A DNA stretch of 64,000 bases. It comes from Anaerolineae bacterium (GTDB lineage: Bacteria; Chloroflexota; Anaerolineae; Anaerolineales; Villigracilaceae). The position numbers and the translations under genes were made by a program. The stretch is from the NCBI GenBank assembly GCA_017303655.1, contig JAFLCE010000001.1, positions 1-64,000 on the forward strand. The letters run 5' to 3'. The notes beneath the pieces are model-generated. The model had not been told where the DNA came from. It saw only the letters and a program-made list of their open reading frames with translations, and did not search any database. The first letter of the stretch is position 1. Each line of letters opens with the position of its first letter. Of the stretch, positions 9,798 to 20,000 are shown piece after piece.

Positions 9798-10509
9798 CTG
9801 GACTCATCCGCCGGACTCACTGAACTTAGAAAGCGATCACGTCGATATTTGGCGCCTCTCCCTCAACCTTTTAGTTGGTTCTGTTAAATTAACTGAATCC
9901 ACCCTGTCAGCGGATGAAACAGAAAGAGTTGCGCGCTTTCACTTTGAGATAGACAAGAACCGGTTTCTTGTCACTCATAGTGCTTTGCGAAAAATATTGG
10001 GGCGTTATCTCCATCGTGATCCCGCTGAACTGAAGTTTTCCCTAAACCAATATGGAAAGCCCGCCCTGGTTAATTCTGCTTTGGAATTCAATCTCTCCCA
10101 CTCGGGTGACTTCGCTTTGATCGCCGTCACTCAACGACGAAAGATCGGTGTGGACGTGGAACGCATCCGCCAGGGTATCTCCTCGCATGTGATTGCCCAG
10201 CAATATTTCTCAAAAGCGGAGGTCGCTGAATTGCAGTCATTGCCTATTGAACAAAGAGGATCCGCCTTTTTCACATGTTGGACTCGCAAAGAAGCCTATA
10301 TCAAGGCGCAAGGATTGGGGCTGTCTTTGCCGTTGGAAAGTTTCGACGTTTCTCTTACCCCCGGTCAACTTGCCACTCTCCGAGCAACTCGCCCAGATGA
10401 AAAGGAATCCGCTCGCTGGACATTACGCTCGTTGGAAGTTGACCCAAATTATGCAGGTGCTGTTGCGGTAGAAGGTGCTGATTTTGATTTCAGATTGTTT
10501 TCTTATTAA
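9784..10509 (+). CDS. Sfp-type 4'-phosphopantetheinyl transferase
   Basis: This 241-aa protein transfers phosphopantetheine from CoA to the carrier-protein serines of the megasynthase (Ser403, Ser1434, Ser2512). It shows the family landmarks in order: FNLSHSGD, GVDVE (Mg-binding acidic pair) and FFTCWTRKEAYIKAQGLG. The length suits the Sfp/Gsp group rather than the short AcpS group. The ATG at 9784 lies inside the thioesterase gene, a 14-base overlap. Its stop lies only 10 bases from the end of the convergent glycosyltransferase gene, with no terminator between. Confidence 0.95.
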   Translation: MQKNNWTHPPDSLNLESDHVDIWRLSLNLLVGSVKLTESTLSADETERVARFHFEIDKNRFLVTHSALRKILGRYLHRDPAELKFSLNQYGKPALVNSALEFNLSHSGDFALIAVTQRRKIGVDVERIRQGISSHVIAQQYFSKAEVAELQSLPIEQRGSAFFTCWTRKEAYIKAQGLGLSLPLESFDVSLTPGQLATLRATRPDEKESARWTLRSLEVDPNYAGAVAVEGADFDFRLFSY

Positions 10510-10519
10510 GGATTGCCCG

Positions 10520-11770
10520 CTAAATATATTTTTGAATTATCTGCACCGCCTGATTAACCCCATCCTCAGCGGTGATCGTCGCACCCAAACGGCTTGCTCG
10601 TTCCTTCATCGCGGAATCATTTAATGCGGTTGAAATTGCATTAGCAAATTTTTCTACTGTAAGTTTTTTTCGTACGATAGGCTTAGGTCCAACGCCAAGT
10701 TCAGCGACGCGCCTGCCCCAATAATACTGGTCACCAAAATGTGGAATGATCAAACTTGGCACCCCGGCGCTTAATGCAGCTCCAGTGGTCCCAGCCCCGC
10801 CATGGTGCACGATGGCAGCCATTTGCGGAAATAACCAGCGGTGTGGCGTATCTTTGATTAGGAAAATATTTTCCGGCAATGGACGGTCAGCGCCCAGTCC
10901 GCTCCACCCAGCGGAGAGAATGGCTCTTACGCCGGTTCGTGCGATAGTTTCAAGAATGATGTTTGCAGTATCCTGATTTTTTGCAGGATTTCCCATACTA
11001 CCAAAACCAATGTAAATTGGCTTCGGAGTTGAATTTAAAAATTCAGTCAGTGCCGGGTCTGGCTGCCAATTGGGATGTGGATCTAAAAACCAATATCCAG
11101 TAATGGACACATGCTTTGGAAGGTCTTCAGATACTGGAAGCACAGAAGGACTGTATCCGCATAAAACTGGCTGTGGTCCTTTCAGATGCTCCCAATAGGG
11201 ACCAATGAGCGGAGGGTGTGCATTTCCATTCCAGTGCTTACGGACAACAGGCAGAAATACCTGCCAGGAGATTTGATGGACCAACAAATGAGTTACTAAG
11301 TTTAATGTCTTGCTTGGGCTGCGCATCATGTTGGACAATATCGCCGGATATGACCGGGTCGGCATTGGATGCAAGCTCGCCGGGATGCAAGGAATGTGGA
11401 GTTGTTTGCAGATATGGTACACAAATGGCAGGGCGTAACTATGATAGATGACCGCCTCACTTCCCTGACAGGCGGCGAAAACATCTTCCATGATTCGCTC
11501 CAGCATGGGACGGATCACGCGATTGGTACTCAGAACAAGATGCGGTATTGATTCCGCATCCAGCCAGGATTGCGTTTTGCTATTTTGTGTGAACTCAAAG
11601 GAATCCAATTGGATCGAAAAAAACTCCAAGCCATAGCTGGCTGCCAAACCGGCGAAATTTGAGTTTGCTGCGAATCTAACCTTGTATCCCGCATCCTTCA
11701 GCCCAACTGCTAGAGCAAGGTAGGGCTGAACATCTCCCTGAGAACCGATCGCTAAAATTGTGATAATCAT
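10520..11770 (-). CDS. GT1/UGT-type glycosyltransferase (GT-B fold)
   Basis: A 416-aa NDP-sugar glycosyltransferase related to MGT/YjiC and sterol-glucosyltransferase proteins. The N-terminus starts directly with the acceptor-domain strand ITILAIGSQGDVQPYLAL. The C-terminal donor-binding signature is HHGGAGTTGAALSAGVPSL with the following PHFGDQ. I set the start at the internal ATG (11770) because family members begin at this strand; a longer frame to 11803 adds 11 unlikely residues. It is convergent to the biosynthetic genes and divergent from the methyltransferase. A role in glycosylating the lipopeptide product is inferred from position only; the acceptor and sugar are unknown. Confidence 0.9.
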   Translation of the reverse strand: MIITILAIGSQGDVQPYLALAVGLKDAGYKVRFAANSNFAGLAASYGLEFFSIQLDSFEFTQNSKTQSWLDAESIPHLVLSTNRVIRPMLERIMEDVFAACQGSEAVIYHSYALPFVYHICKQLHIPCIPASLHPMPTRSYPAILSNMMRSPSKTLNLVTHLLVHQISWQVFLPVVRKHWNGNAHPPLIGPYWEHLKGPQPVLCGYSPSVLPVSEDLPKHVSITGYWFLDPHPNWQPDPALTEFLNSTPKPIYIGFGSMGNPAKNQDTANIILETIARTGVRAILSAGWSGLGADRPLPENIFLIKDTPHRWLFPQMAAIVHHGGAGTTGAALSAGVPSLIIPHFGDQYYWGRRVAELGVGPKPIVRKKLTVEKFANAISTALNDSAMKERASRLGATITAEDGVNQAVQIIQKYI

Positions 11771-11864
11771 TGAATACAATATACTATAATTTCTAAAGTT
11801 CAATCATTCTGTCATTCCCAATTAGAGGTTCTGACGTAAAAGTTTAGAGAGGAACATTGTACCA
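11771..11864. promoter_or_regulatory. Divergent promoter region between glycosyltransferase and methyltransferase
   Basis: This 94-base AT-rich gap separates two divergent start codons, so it must carry both promoters. TATAAT at 11785-11790 is a possible -10 on the plus strand, but no well-spaced -35 was found. AGAGAGGAAC before the ATG at 11865 is the likely methyltransferase ribosome binding site. The assignment rests mainly on geometry. Confidence 0.35.
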
Positions 11865-12464
11865 ATGGAGAGTTCCAATAAGATTCTTGATGTTTTATAT
11901 CGCTATCGTTTTCCTAAAGATATTATCTATCGAATATTGAAAGCCAGAGCCAAAGACCTGGCGGGGATGGTGTCTCCCCATTTGAAAAAAGACGAACTCA
12001 TTTTGGACATCGGTCCAGCCAGCTGTACTGTGACAGAAGCTTTGATCGATCAGGGACTGCGTGTTTTTCCCTTGGACGTTGAGAACTTCAGCATCGTCGA
12101 TAAGGTTTTACCGACCCTTTATGACGGCGACAGTATGCCATTCAAGGATGATCAATTCGATACTTCTTTGATTCTGTTTGTGTTGCACCATACGCCCGAT
12201 CCTGCCAAAGTATTGGCTGAAGCAAAGCGGGTATCAAAAAAGATCATCATACTTGAGGATATTGTCACCACTCCAGCCCACAAATCCCTGACCGCCGTGC
12301 TGGACAGCCTGATGAATCTTGAATTTTATGATCAGCCGCATACAAACAAAAGTGATAAAGAGTGGCGTGCTGTTTTCGAAAATTTAGGTCTTAAATTATT
12401 AGCTCAAGAATACATGTCTTCTACAATAATCATGCGTCATGCACTATATTTTCTTGAAAAATAA
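11865..12464 (+). CDS. Class I SAM-dependent methyltransferase
   Basis: A 199-aa Rossmann-type methyltransferase. The SAM-binding motif I is ILDIGPASCTVTEAL (around residues 47-61). An acidic residue ending strand 2 is seen in FPLDVEN, and the motif around residue 105 (DTSLILFVLHHTPDP) matches UbiE/COQ5-like methyltransferase-11 proteins. The start has GAGAGGAAC about ten bases upstream. Given its place next to the megasynthase locus it may tailor the product, for example an enol or hydroxyl, but it could equally act on another small molecule. Confidence 0.88.
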   Translation: MESSNKILDVLYRYRFPKDIIYRILKARAKDLAGMVSPHLKKDELILDIGPASCTVTEALIDQGLRVFPLDVENFSIVDKVLPTLYDGDSMPFKDDQFDTSLILFVLHHTPDPAKVLAEAKRVSKKIIILEDIVTTPAHKSLTAVLDSLMNLEFYDQPHTNKSDKEWRAVFENLGLKLLAQEYMSSTIIMRHALYFLEK

Positions 12465-12485
12465 TTAACAAAAGATCAGGGTTGA

Positions 12486-12526
12486 ATAGAAACCAGGACA
12501 GGTATTTTACCTGTCCTGGTTTCTAT
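12486..12526 (+). terminator. Strong hairpin after the methyltransferase gene
   Basis: Positions 12486-12504 and 12508-12526 form a perfect 19-bp stem with a 3-base loop, 21 bases after the methyltransferase stop. No U-tract follows, so it is either a weak intrinsic terminator or an mRNA 3'-end stabiliser. Confidence 0.65.
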
Positions 12527-12595
12527 ATCTAAAATGATTAGTCTATGCAGTAACGAGTTGTTTGACCGCTGGTCTGAAGTTATGCCTATATACGA

Positions 12596-12715
12596 TCAGA
12601 TCAGCATCAACTTCGGACGGTGCTTGCCAGCTGAGAACTGAATCTCTTCACTTCCTGCAGGTCTGCGGTGGTGCGAGATAACTTTAGGATGCGGTGATAG
12701 GCACGCGCCGACAAA
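12596..12715 (-). pseudogene. Relic of the C-terminus of a YifB/ComM-family AAA ATPase
   Basis: The minus strand reads LSARAYHRILKLSRTTADL, the conserved C-terminal helix-bundle motif of the magnesium-chelatase-like YifB/ComM family. After one base slip it continues GSEEIQ and HRPKLMLI before a stop at 12596. Only about 40 codons survive, with a frameshift and no upstream ATPase core, so this is a decayed fragment. A larger relic of the same family lies at 45774-46255. Confidence 0.7.
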
Positions 12716-13096
12716 AATATGGAATATGGAAAGGAGGGCTTGGAATTCAATGCTTTTGAAGCTGAAAAACTATCCCTACATAAACCCAATCTTTAGCCAA
12801 GCGATGTTATGAATTCATTTTATAACAACACTTCCTTCCATGGGCATCTCCCCCAAGTGGCGGATACGAATTTCATACAACTGACGGATGCGAACAGGAG
12901 GTGTATTTAATATAATAAAGTGCCGGTATATATATCGTATACAAGTTTTTTTGAAGTAACAGGACGGGATTCTCAAAGGAAGTGCGTGATTGGAGAATCC
13001 GCTTTGAAAACATTAGTAATCCTCACGGTTCTTTAAAAACGAGAAATTATTAATCACTTATTCCACCAGGTTTTTGCTTGGCGTAAAGGATAAACC
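12716..13096. other. Intergenic region upstream of the Usp-glucan synthase unit
   Basis: About 380 bases without a convincing gene. It contains one copy of the 19-bp repeat (12846-12864), a pair of related 10-mers CGGATACGAA (12861-12870) and CGGATGCGAA (12886-12895) 25 bases apart, and an AT-rich stretch near 12905-12955 that could hold the promoter of the Usp gene. No conserved promoter hexamers could be fixed with confidence. Confidence 0.4.
12846..12864 (+). repeat. 19-bp direct repeat, copy 1
   Basis: ATCTCCCCCAAGTGGCGGA here matches 18 of 19 bases at 22699-22717, in the same orientation. The two copies flank exactly the Usp gene and the glucan synthase gene. Confidence 0.6.
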
Positions 13097-14068
13097 ATGT
13101 TCGATACTATACTTGTCCCATTGGACGGTTCCCAAGTGGCAGACTCTGTTCTGCCGCATGTTGCTGCCATCGCTGCTCCTTTCAATGCAGAAGTCACTTT
13201 GTTCCGTATGTTGGAAAAAAATCAGACAGTCGTATCAGCTCAATTATTCGACTTGTTGAATTGGCAGATCAATAAGACAAGGTCTGCCCTCTATTTGGAA
13301 AAGATAAAGGCACTCTTTCAAGAGAGCGGTATTCGAACACACGCACTTGTATCAGAAGGATTGGTAGCCGAAGGCATTGCTGAATACGCCCAGCAACAGG
13401 AAATGAAACTGATCGTTCTGAGCAGTCATGGGCGAAACGGACTGACGCAATGGGGCGTCAGCAGCATTACACAAAAGATCATCCTGATCGCTCAGACCTC
13501 GCTGCTAATTGTCCGGGCACATCAATATGGAGCACACGCTGATAAATTATCAACTGCTCCGCTTTACAAGCGCATCCTAGTGCCCTTGGACGGTTCCCAG
13601 CGGGCTGAGAACGTTTTACCGGTCATCACGCAATTAGCACGATTTCATAAGTCTCAGGTGCATCTTGTGCATGTGGTGAAAACGCCGGAGATGGCGCGTC
13701 AAATGCCCCTGGCTCCTGAAGATCTTGAACTTGCCAACCGTATTGTTGCACGAAACCGTGAAGAAGCGGAGCACTATCTTGAGCACTTGAAGTCGCGCTC
13801 CTATCTGAAAGACATTGATGTTCGAACACATCTCATCACCAGCGAGAATGCAACCGTCGCGCTGCATCAGCTTGAAGAGCAGGAGCAGATCGATTTCGTC
13901 ACATTCAATGCGCATGGTTATTCGGGGAATCATCAATGGCCGTACGGCAGTATGGTCAATCATTTCATCCTGTACGGCAGGGCTCCGCTTTTGATCGTAC
14001 AGGATCTACCTCTCAGACAAGAATTGATCTCACCGGAACTATCCAACTTTAAGCGCATAGAGTATTAA
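13097..14068 (+). CDS. Tandem universal stress protein (two Usp domains)
   Basis: A 323-aa cytosolic protein made of two UspA-like domains, residues ~1-145 and ~155-315. Each opens with the same strand and loop (TILVPLDGSQ, RILVPLDGSQ). Domain 1 ends with SSHGRNG and VSSITQKIILIAQTSLLIV, close to the ATP-binding G-x2-G-x9-G(S/T) signature. Domain 2 has NAHGYSG and GSMVNHFILYGRAPLLIV. The gene ends four bases before the start of the cyclic glucan synthase, so the two are co-translated, suggesting a stress or osmotic link. The partner and ligand are not known. Confidence 0.92.
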   Translation: MFDTILVPLDGSQVADSVLPHVAAIAAPFNAEVTLFRMLEKNQTVVSAQLFDLLNWQINKTRSALYLEKIKALFQESGIRTHALVSEGLVAEGIAEYAQQQEMKLIVLSSHGRNGLTQWGVSSITQKIILIAQTSLLIVRAHQYGAHADKLSTAPLYKRILVPLDGSQRAENVLPVITQLARFHKSQVHLVHVVKTPEMARQMPLAPEDLELANRIVARNREEAEHYLEHLKSRSYLKDIDVRTHLITSENATVALHQLEEQEQIDFVTFNAHGYSGNHQWPYGSMVNHFILYGRAPLLIVQDLPLRQELISPELSNFKRIEY

Positions 14069-14072
14069 ACCT

Positions 14073-17000
14073 ATGCAAATTTCATCGCAGATTACTTCGT
14101 CCGTACCGAACAATTCCGATATAGAGATCCGGCTGAGAGAGTTCGCGCACCGATTGGCAAAAACTCACAGTGTAGGTGTTATCATGATCCCCGCATGGGG
14201 CATCCTGGAAATATTTAATTCTAAAAAATCTGATCTGTTGGAACACCTAAAAACCTGGGAACAGGCGTTGGGCAATGTCAATGCACTATTCAAGATTGCA
14301 CCGGCGGATGATCTGCCGGTTTCCCATGCAGGCGAATGGATGCTCGATAATTTCTACGTTGTCAAAAAAGCCTTTCGCCAAATTAAAGAGGACCTACCGG
14401 AAAGCTTTATCAACGAATTACCAAAACTAGATGAGACACCCCTGTTGGGACATACGCGCATCTTTGCTCTGGCGCGCGCATGGATCGATTACAACCAGAG
14501 TCAGATCGATCTGACTCAAACTGCGGCTTTTATACTGAACTATCAGCAGGTTACGCCATTGACGATCGGTGAGCTGTGGGCGCTGCCGATCATGTTGCGG
14601 ATTGGTATCTTGGAGCAGCTTCTTTATGCCGCCGCCGAACTGACCGGGATGGACACACCACAAGGTATGTTAGAGACCGCGAACGAGTCAGCATCTCTTG
14701 CACCGGCCAATGAAACCATTGTTGCCAGTTGCTTTATTAGCCTGCGCCTGCTTGCCTCCACAGACTGGAAAGACTTTTTTGAGCAAACCAGTCGGGTGGA
14801 AAAGATATTGCGTAACGACCCGACGCAGATCTATGCAGGTATGGATTTCAAAACCCGTAATAGTTATCGCAGTGCCATCGAGGATCTGGCGCGCCACTCG
14901 ACCTTCAGTGAAGAAGATGTCGCGCTTGCTGCGGTTGAATTTGCGCGCCGCGTGGATGAACATATCTCCTCCCGCGAATCCCATGTCGGTTTTTATCTCA
15001 TCGATAAAGGTCGTGTCAGACTTGAAAAAAGCATCGGATACAAGTTGAGGTTCGAGGTCCGAATGCGACGCGCATTGCTTGCGTTTCCGACCCTTATATA
15101 TCTTGGAAGTATCGCTTTCCTTTCTCTGTTGCTTGCTCTTGGAATGCTCCTGTATGCGATCCGCTCGGGCGGCTCAACCGCCCAACTTGTTATCGCTGGC
15201 GTGCTTGGGCTTGGGATGGCGCTAGAACTTGCCATCCAGTTTGTGAATTGGAGTGTGACCCACAGCATCGCGCCAAAAAGTTTACCGCGTATGGATTTTT
15301 CAGAAGGCATCTCGCCAAACAACAGTACGATGGTAGTGATCCCAACTCTATTAGACAGCACAGCTGAACTCAACCATCTCTTGCAGGAGTTGGAACTTTA
15401 CTATCTATCCAACCCAGACCCGCAGTTGACGTATGCGTTACTGACCGATTTCAGCGATGCGAAGACGGAAAACATGCCAGAAGATGAAGCATTGCTTGCT
15501 CAGGCATGTACAGGCATAGAGACTCTAAATCAGAAATATGAAAATAAAGCGCCTTTTTATTTATTTCACCGCCATCGTCAATGGAATCCTTCTGAAGGAG
15601 TTTGGATGGGCTGGGAGCGCAAACGTGGCAAACTGGCGGATTTCAATCGTCTGCTTTTGAACCTGGGTGAAAAAGACCACGCCGTAGAGTATGCGGACAA
15701 ACAGGCGATGTCGAAGGAATTAAGATTTGAGCGGCGAACTCCTCAAGCACACTACACAACTCGAGTGGGGGATGAAAGCATTCTGCCTCACATAAAATAT
15801 GTGATCACGCTCGATGCAGACACCTCCCTGCCGCAGGGCAGCGCCAATCAATTGATCGCCACCCTGGCGCATCCACTAAACCAAGCCGAGTTCTCAGCAG
15901 ATGGGCGCTCTGTGATCGCCGGGTATACCGTACTTCAACCACGCGTGGCGATCAAACCGACCAGCGCGAATCGTTCCATCTTCTCGCAGATATTTGCAGG
16001 CACACCCGGGTTCGACCTGTACTCCTTTGCTGTATCGGATGTGTATCAAGACCTGTTTGGTGAAGGCAGTTATGTTGGTAAGGGGATTTATGATGTTGCA
16101 GCATTTGAACACAGTTTGGCGGGTCAGGTGCGCCAGAATACACTGCTTAGCCATGACCTATTTGAAGGCATTCTTGGACGCGCAGCACTAGTCACAGATA
16201 TTGTGCTGTACGAGGAACATCCCTGGCGCTATGTCGTGTATGCCCAGCGTTTGCGCCGCTGGATTCGAGGCGACTGGCAATTACTCCCATGGCTGCTCCC
16301 GATTGTGCAAAATGAAAATGGGCTGGTGTGGAATCGATTATCTGCCATCAATGTCTGGAAGGTTTTCGACAACCTGCGCCGTAGTCTATTGCTGCCCATG
16401 CTGCTGGCATTTCTGATTGCAGGTTGGTTGCTCTTGCCCGGCTCGTCTCTAGTGTGGAACTTACTTGTCTTCCTGCCTTCTGCTCTGCCTATTTTGACGC
16501 AAACAACCCAGCAAATTCGCCATACTATTGAAAGTAAACTGACCTTCAAACAACTTATTAAGTCGATCCAGCTTCCACTTATGCGTTGGGCACTCTACAT
16601 TATTTTTCTGCCATACGAAGCGCTGCTTATGCTGGGTGCCATCGGCACAACACTAACTCGGCTTTTGATCGCACGAAAAAATCTTCTTCAATGGACGACT
16701 GCAGCGAAAGCAGCCCGCTTGTTTGGGGCGAACCCAAAAGACGAGATCTTGCGCGAGATAGCGTCATCTTTGTTTTTCAGCGTAGCATTAGCGCTTTTGG
16801 TTGCCATTCTTAAACCAGACGCACTGTGGGTTGCAGCGCCTTTGTTGATTTTATGGTTGATCGCCCCTCAGATCGCTTATGTGATCAGCAAACCTGCCAT
16901 CCGCGTCACCACTCCACTCTCGGAACCCGAGCGTAGGAAAGTTCTTCGGCTTGCACGGCGTACCTGGGCATTTTTCGAAAAATTTGCAGGACCCGATGAT

Positions 17001-20000
17001 CATTGGCTGCCGCCTGATCACTTTCAAGAGTCGCCGCGTGGAAGTGTGGCACACTACACCACGCCAACCAATATCGGCATGTTTCTGGTATCCACTTTTT
17101 CAGCCTATGATCTGGGGTATATGGGATTGGTTGAGTTAGCCTTGCGTTTGCGCTCGACCTTTGAAACTATGGACAAGCTGGAACATTACCGTGGGCATTT
17201 ACTGAATTGGTACGACTCACAAACACTAACCGCGCTCCCGCCTCGTTACATTTCGACAGTGGATAGCGGTAACCTGGTAGCTTGTTTGATCACCCTTAAA
17301 CAGGCTTGTCTGACTATGAAAAATGAGTCTCTGCTGGGTAGCAAACGCTGGCAGGGCTTACTTGCCATTATGGATATTCTAGCAGAAGTGCTGGAAACCC
17401 TTGAGAAGGACAACCCACATCCTTCCATTGAATCATTTGAAGAAGAACTGACCCATATTTACGAACGCGTAAGCGCTGCCCAAAAACAGCCATCCACATG
17501 GAAAATGACTCTCGACTGGCTGTCAGGTGAAGGCTGGGAAAGAGTCTCGTATCGTTTGATGGATCTGCTTAAGAGTCATCTCAATCTCAATCCTGAATCA
17601 CTGAGCGATCTTCAACTTTATCTTGATCTGATGCAGCATCACTTGCAGGACATGCAGCGTAGTTTGGATTTATTCGCTCCATGGTTGAATCGTCCGGATG
17701 TGCCGCCTGAGTTGGGTGACATAGCGAAAACGGCTGCATGGCAGAATTTTTGTAACAGCCTGCCTTTGGAACTGCCTGCATTAGGTGAGGCAGGAGTGGT
17801 CTATGAACATATCAAAAGCTCATTAGGTGAATTCAAATCACAGATAAGTGACGAGGCGGCGCTTGAGTGGTGTGAAAAATTAAGCGATGATCTGTCAACG
17901 GCACATTTACGGGTCTCACCTTTGCTGATCGGATTTCAGGAACTAGCAGAGCTGGCAGAAGCCGCTGTATCTGACATGGATTTTCGCTTTTTGTTCCATG
18001 AACGCCGTCAGGTTTTTCATATCGGGTACAACGCCAGCACCGAACAGCTTGACACAAGTTATTACGACTTGCTTGCGTCTGAAGCCCGCATTGCCAGCCT
18101 TGTTGCGATTGCAAAAGGCGATGTGCCGCAAAGTCACTGGCAGCACTTGGGACGCCCAGTAACGGTGGTAAACGGGAAACAGGCACTGCTCTCATGGAGC
18201 GGAACCATGTTCGAATATCTCATGCCGACCTTGTTCATCAGAAATTACGCCGGTACATTCCTGTCGGAAAGCTGTTATGCCGCACTTGATGCACAGATAA
18301 ATTACGGAAAAGAACAGCAGATCCCCTGGGGGATTTCGGAATCGGGTTACTATGCTTTCGATCTTAATTTGAACTACCAGTACCGCGCCTTTGGCGTGCC
18401 TGAGTTGGGATACAAACGCGAACTGCATGAAGATCTGGTCGTTACTCCCTATGCCTCACTGATGGGACTTTCGCTTCAACCTCATCAAGTGCTGGAAAAC
18501 ATGACGCATCTGGAGCAGGTGAACATGCTTGGGCGCTTTGGCTTTTATGAAGCACTCGATTACACCAAAACGCGTATGCCCAAGTATCAAACTCAGGCGA
18601 TCGTACAATCGTATATGGCACATCATCAGGGCATGATCCTGATGGCGGTGAGCAATTACCTTTTAGATGATGTCATCGTACGGCGTTTCCATGCGGATGA
18701 GCGCATCAAGAGCGTGGAACTACTTCTTCAAGAGAAGATACCGCAAAGCCCGCCTATCGAATATCCGCACCCGGAAGAACCGGCGAACTTACCCAATGAG
18801 GCTGTGCGGATTGTCAACAGCAGACCCTGGCGTAACCCGGTGGGCAGCGCCATTCCGCAGGTGCATGTCCTTGCGCAGGGAGATGCGAGTTTGCTGATCA
18901 CCAATGCAGGCGGCGGCTTCAGTCAGTGGCGCGAATTCGCGTTGACGCGCTGGCATGCCGACCCGACGTTGGATGAGTGGGGCACGTGGATCTATTTGCA
19001 AGATCGCGAGACCGGCGCACGTTGGTCTGTCACCTGCCAGCCTGCCGGATGCGCACACGATAATCAGGAAATCCTGTTTTATCCACATAAGGTTGAGTTC
19101 CAGCGATCCGATCATGGCATCTCCATGCGAACCGGAGTCACCATCAGCACAGATGGAGTTGAGCTTCGGCGGGTGAACATTCTGAACGATACCGATCATC
19201 CACGGAAATTGAAATTGACCAGCTATGGCGAAGTGGTGCTTTCCACACAGGCAACCGATCGGCGGCATCCCGCATTTAATAAGCTATTCATAGAAAGCGA
19301 ATATCTTCCCAAAGAGAATGCGCTGTTATTCAAACGCCGTCCGCGTTCTGCAGATGAAAAGCCGGTCGTATTGATCCATGCGCTGATCATTGAAGCCGGG
19401 CGTAAAGTGACCGGACAACACGAAAGCGACCGCGCCAAATTCTTGGGCAGATCGCAGACCATGCATTCACCGCAGGCAGTTCAAAGCCCAAATAGCCGCC
19501 TCACGAGTACCACAGGCGGAACGCTCGACCCAATCATGTCGTTGGCGCAGGAAATTAATTTGTTACCGCATGCAAAAACCAGAGTCACATTTATCACTCT
19601 GGCAGCCGCCTCCCGTGCAGAGGCATTAGAAAAATTATCCCGCTACAGAACTGGGCAAGCCGTCTATCGTGCCTTCAACGAGTCGCGCGCCTATTGTGAG
19701 CGTGAACTGCTCGAACTCGGGTTGAACGCCTACGCCGTCGAAAATATCCAGCGCATCTTATCCGCGCTGCTTTACCCGGTTGGGACGTTGCGTGCCGAGC
19801 CGCATATTCTGGCACAAAATGAAAAGGGACAATCTGGCTTGTGGGCATTCGGTATCTCAGGCGATTTTCCGATCTTGCTGGTGCGCATCTGCGATGGCGA
19901 AACGCCGCTCTTGCGTGAAGCCTTGCAAGCTTTTATTTATTGGCGCAGTCGTCACATCACCGTCAACCTCGTTATCTTCAACGATCAGGATACAGGTTAC

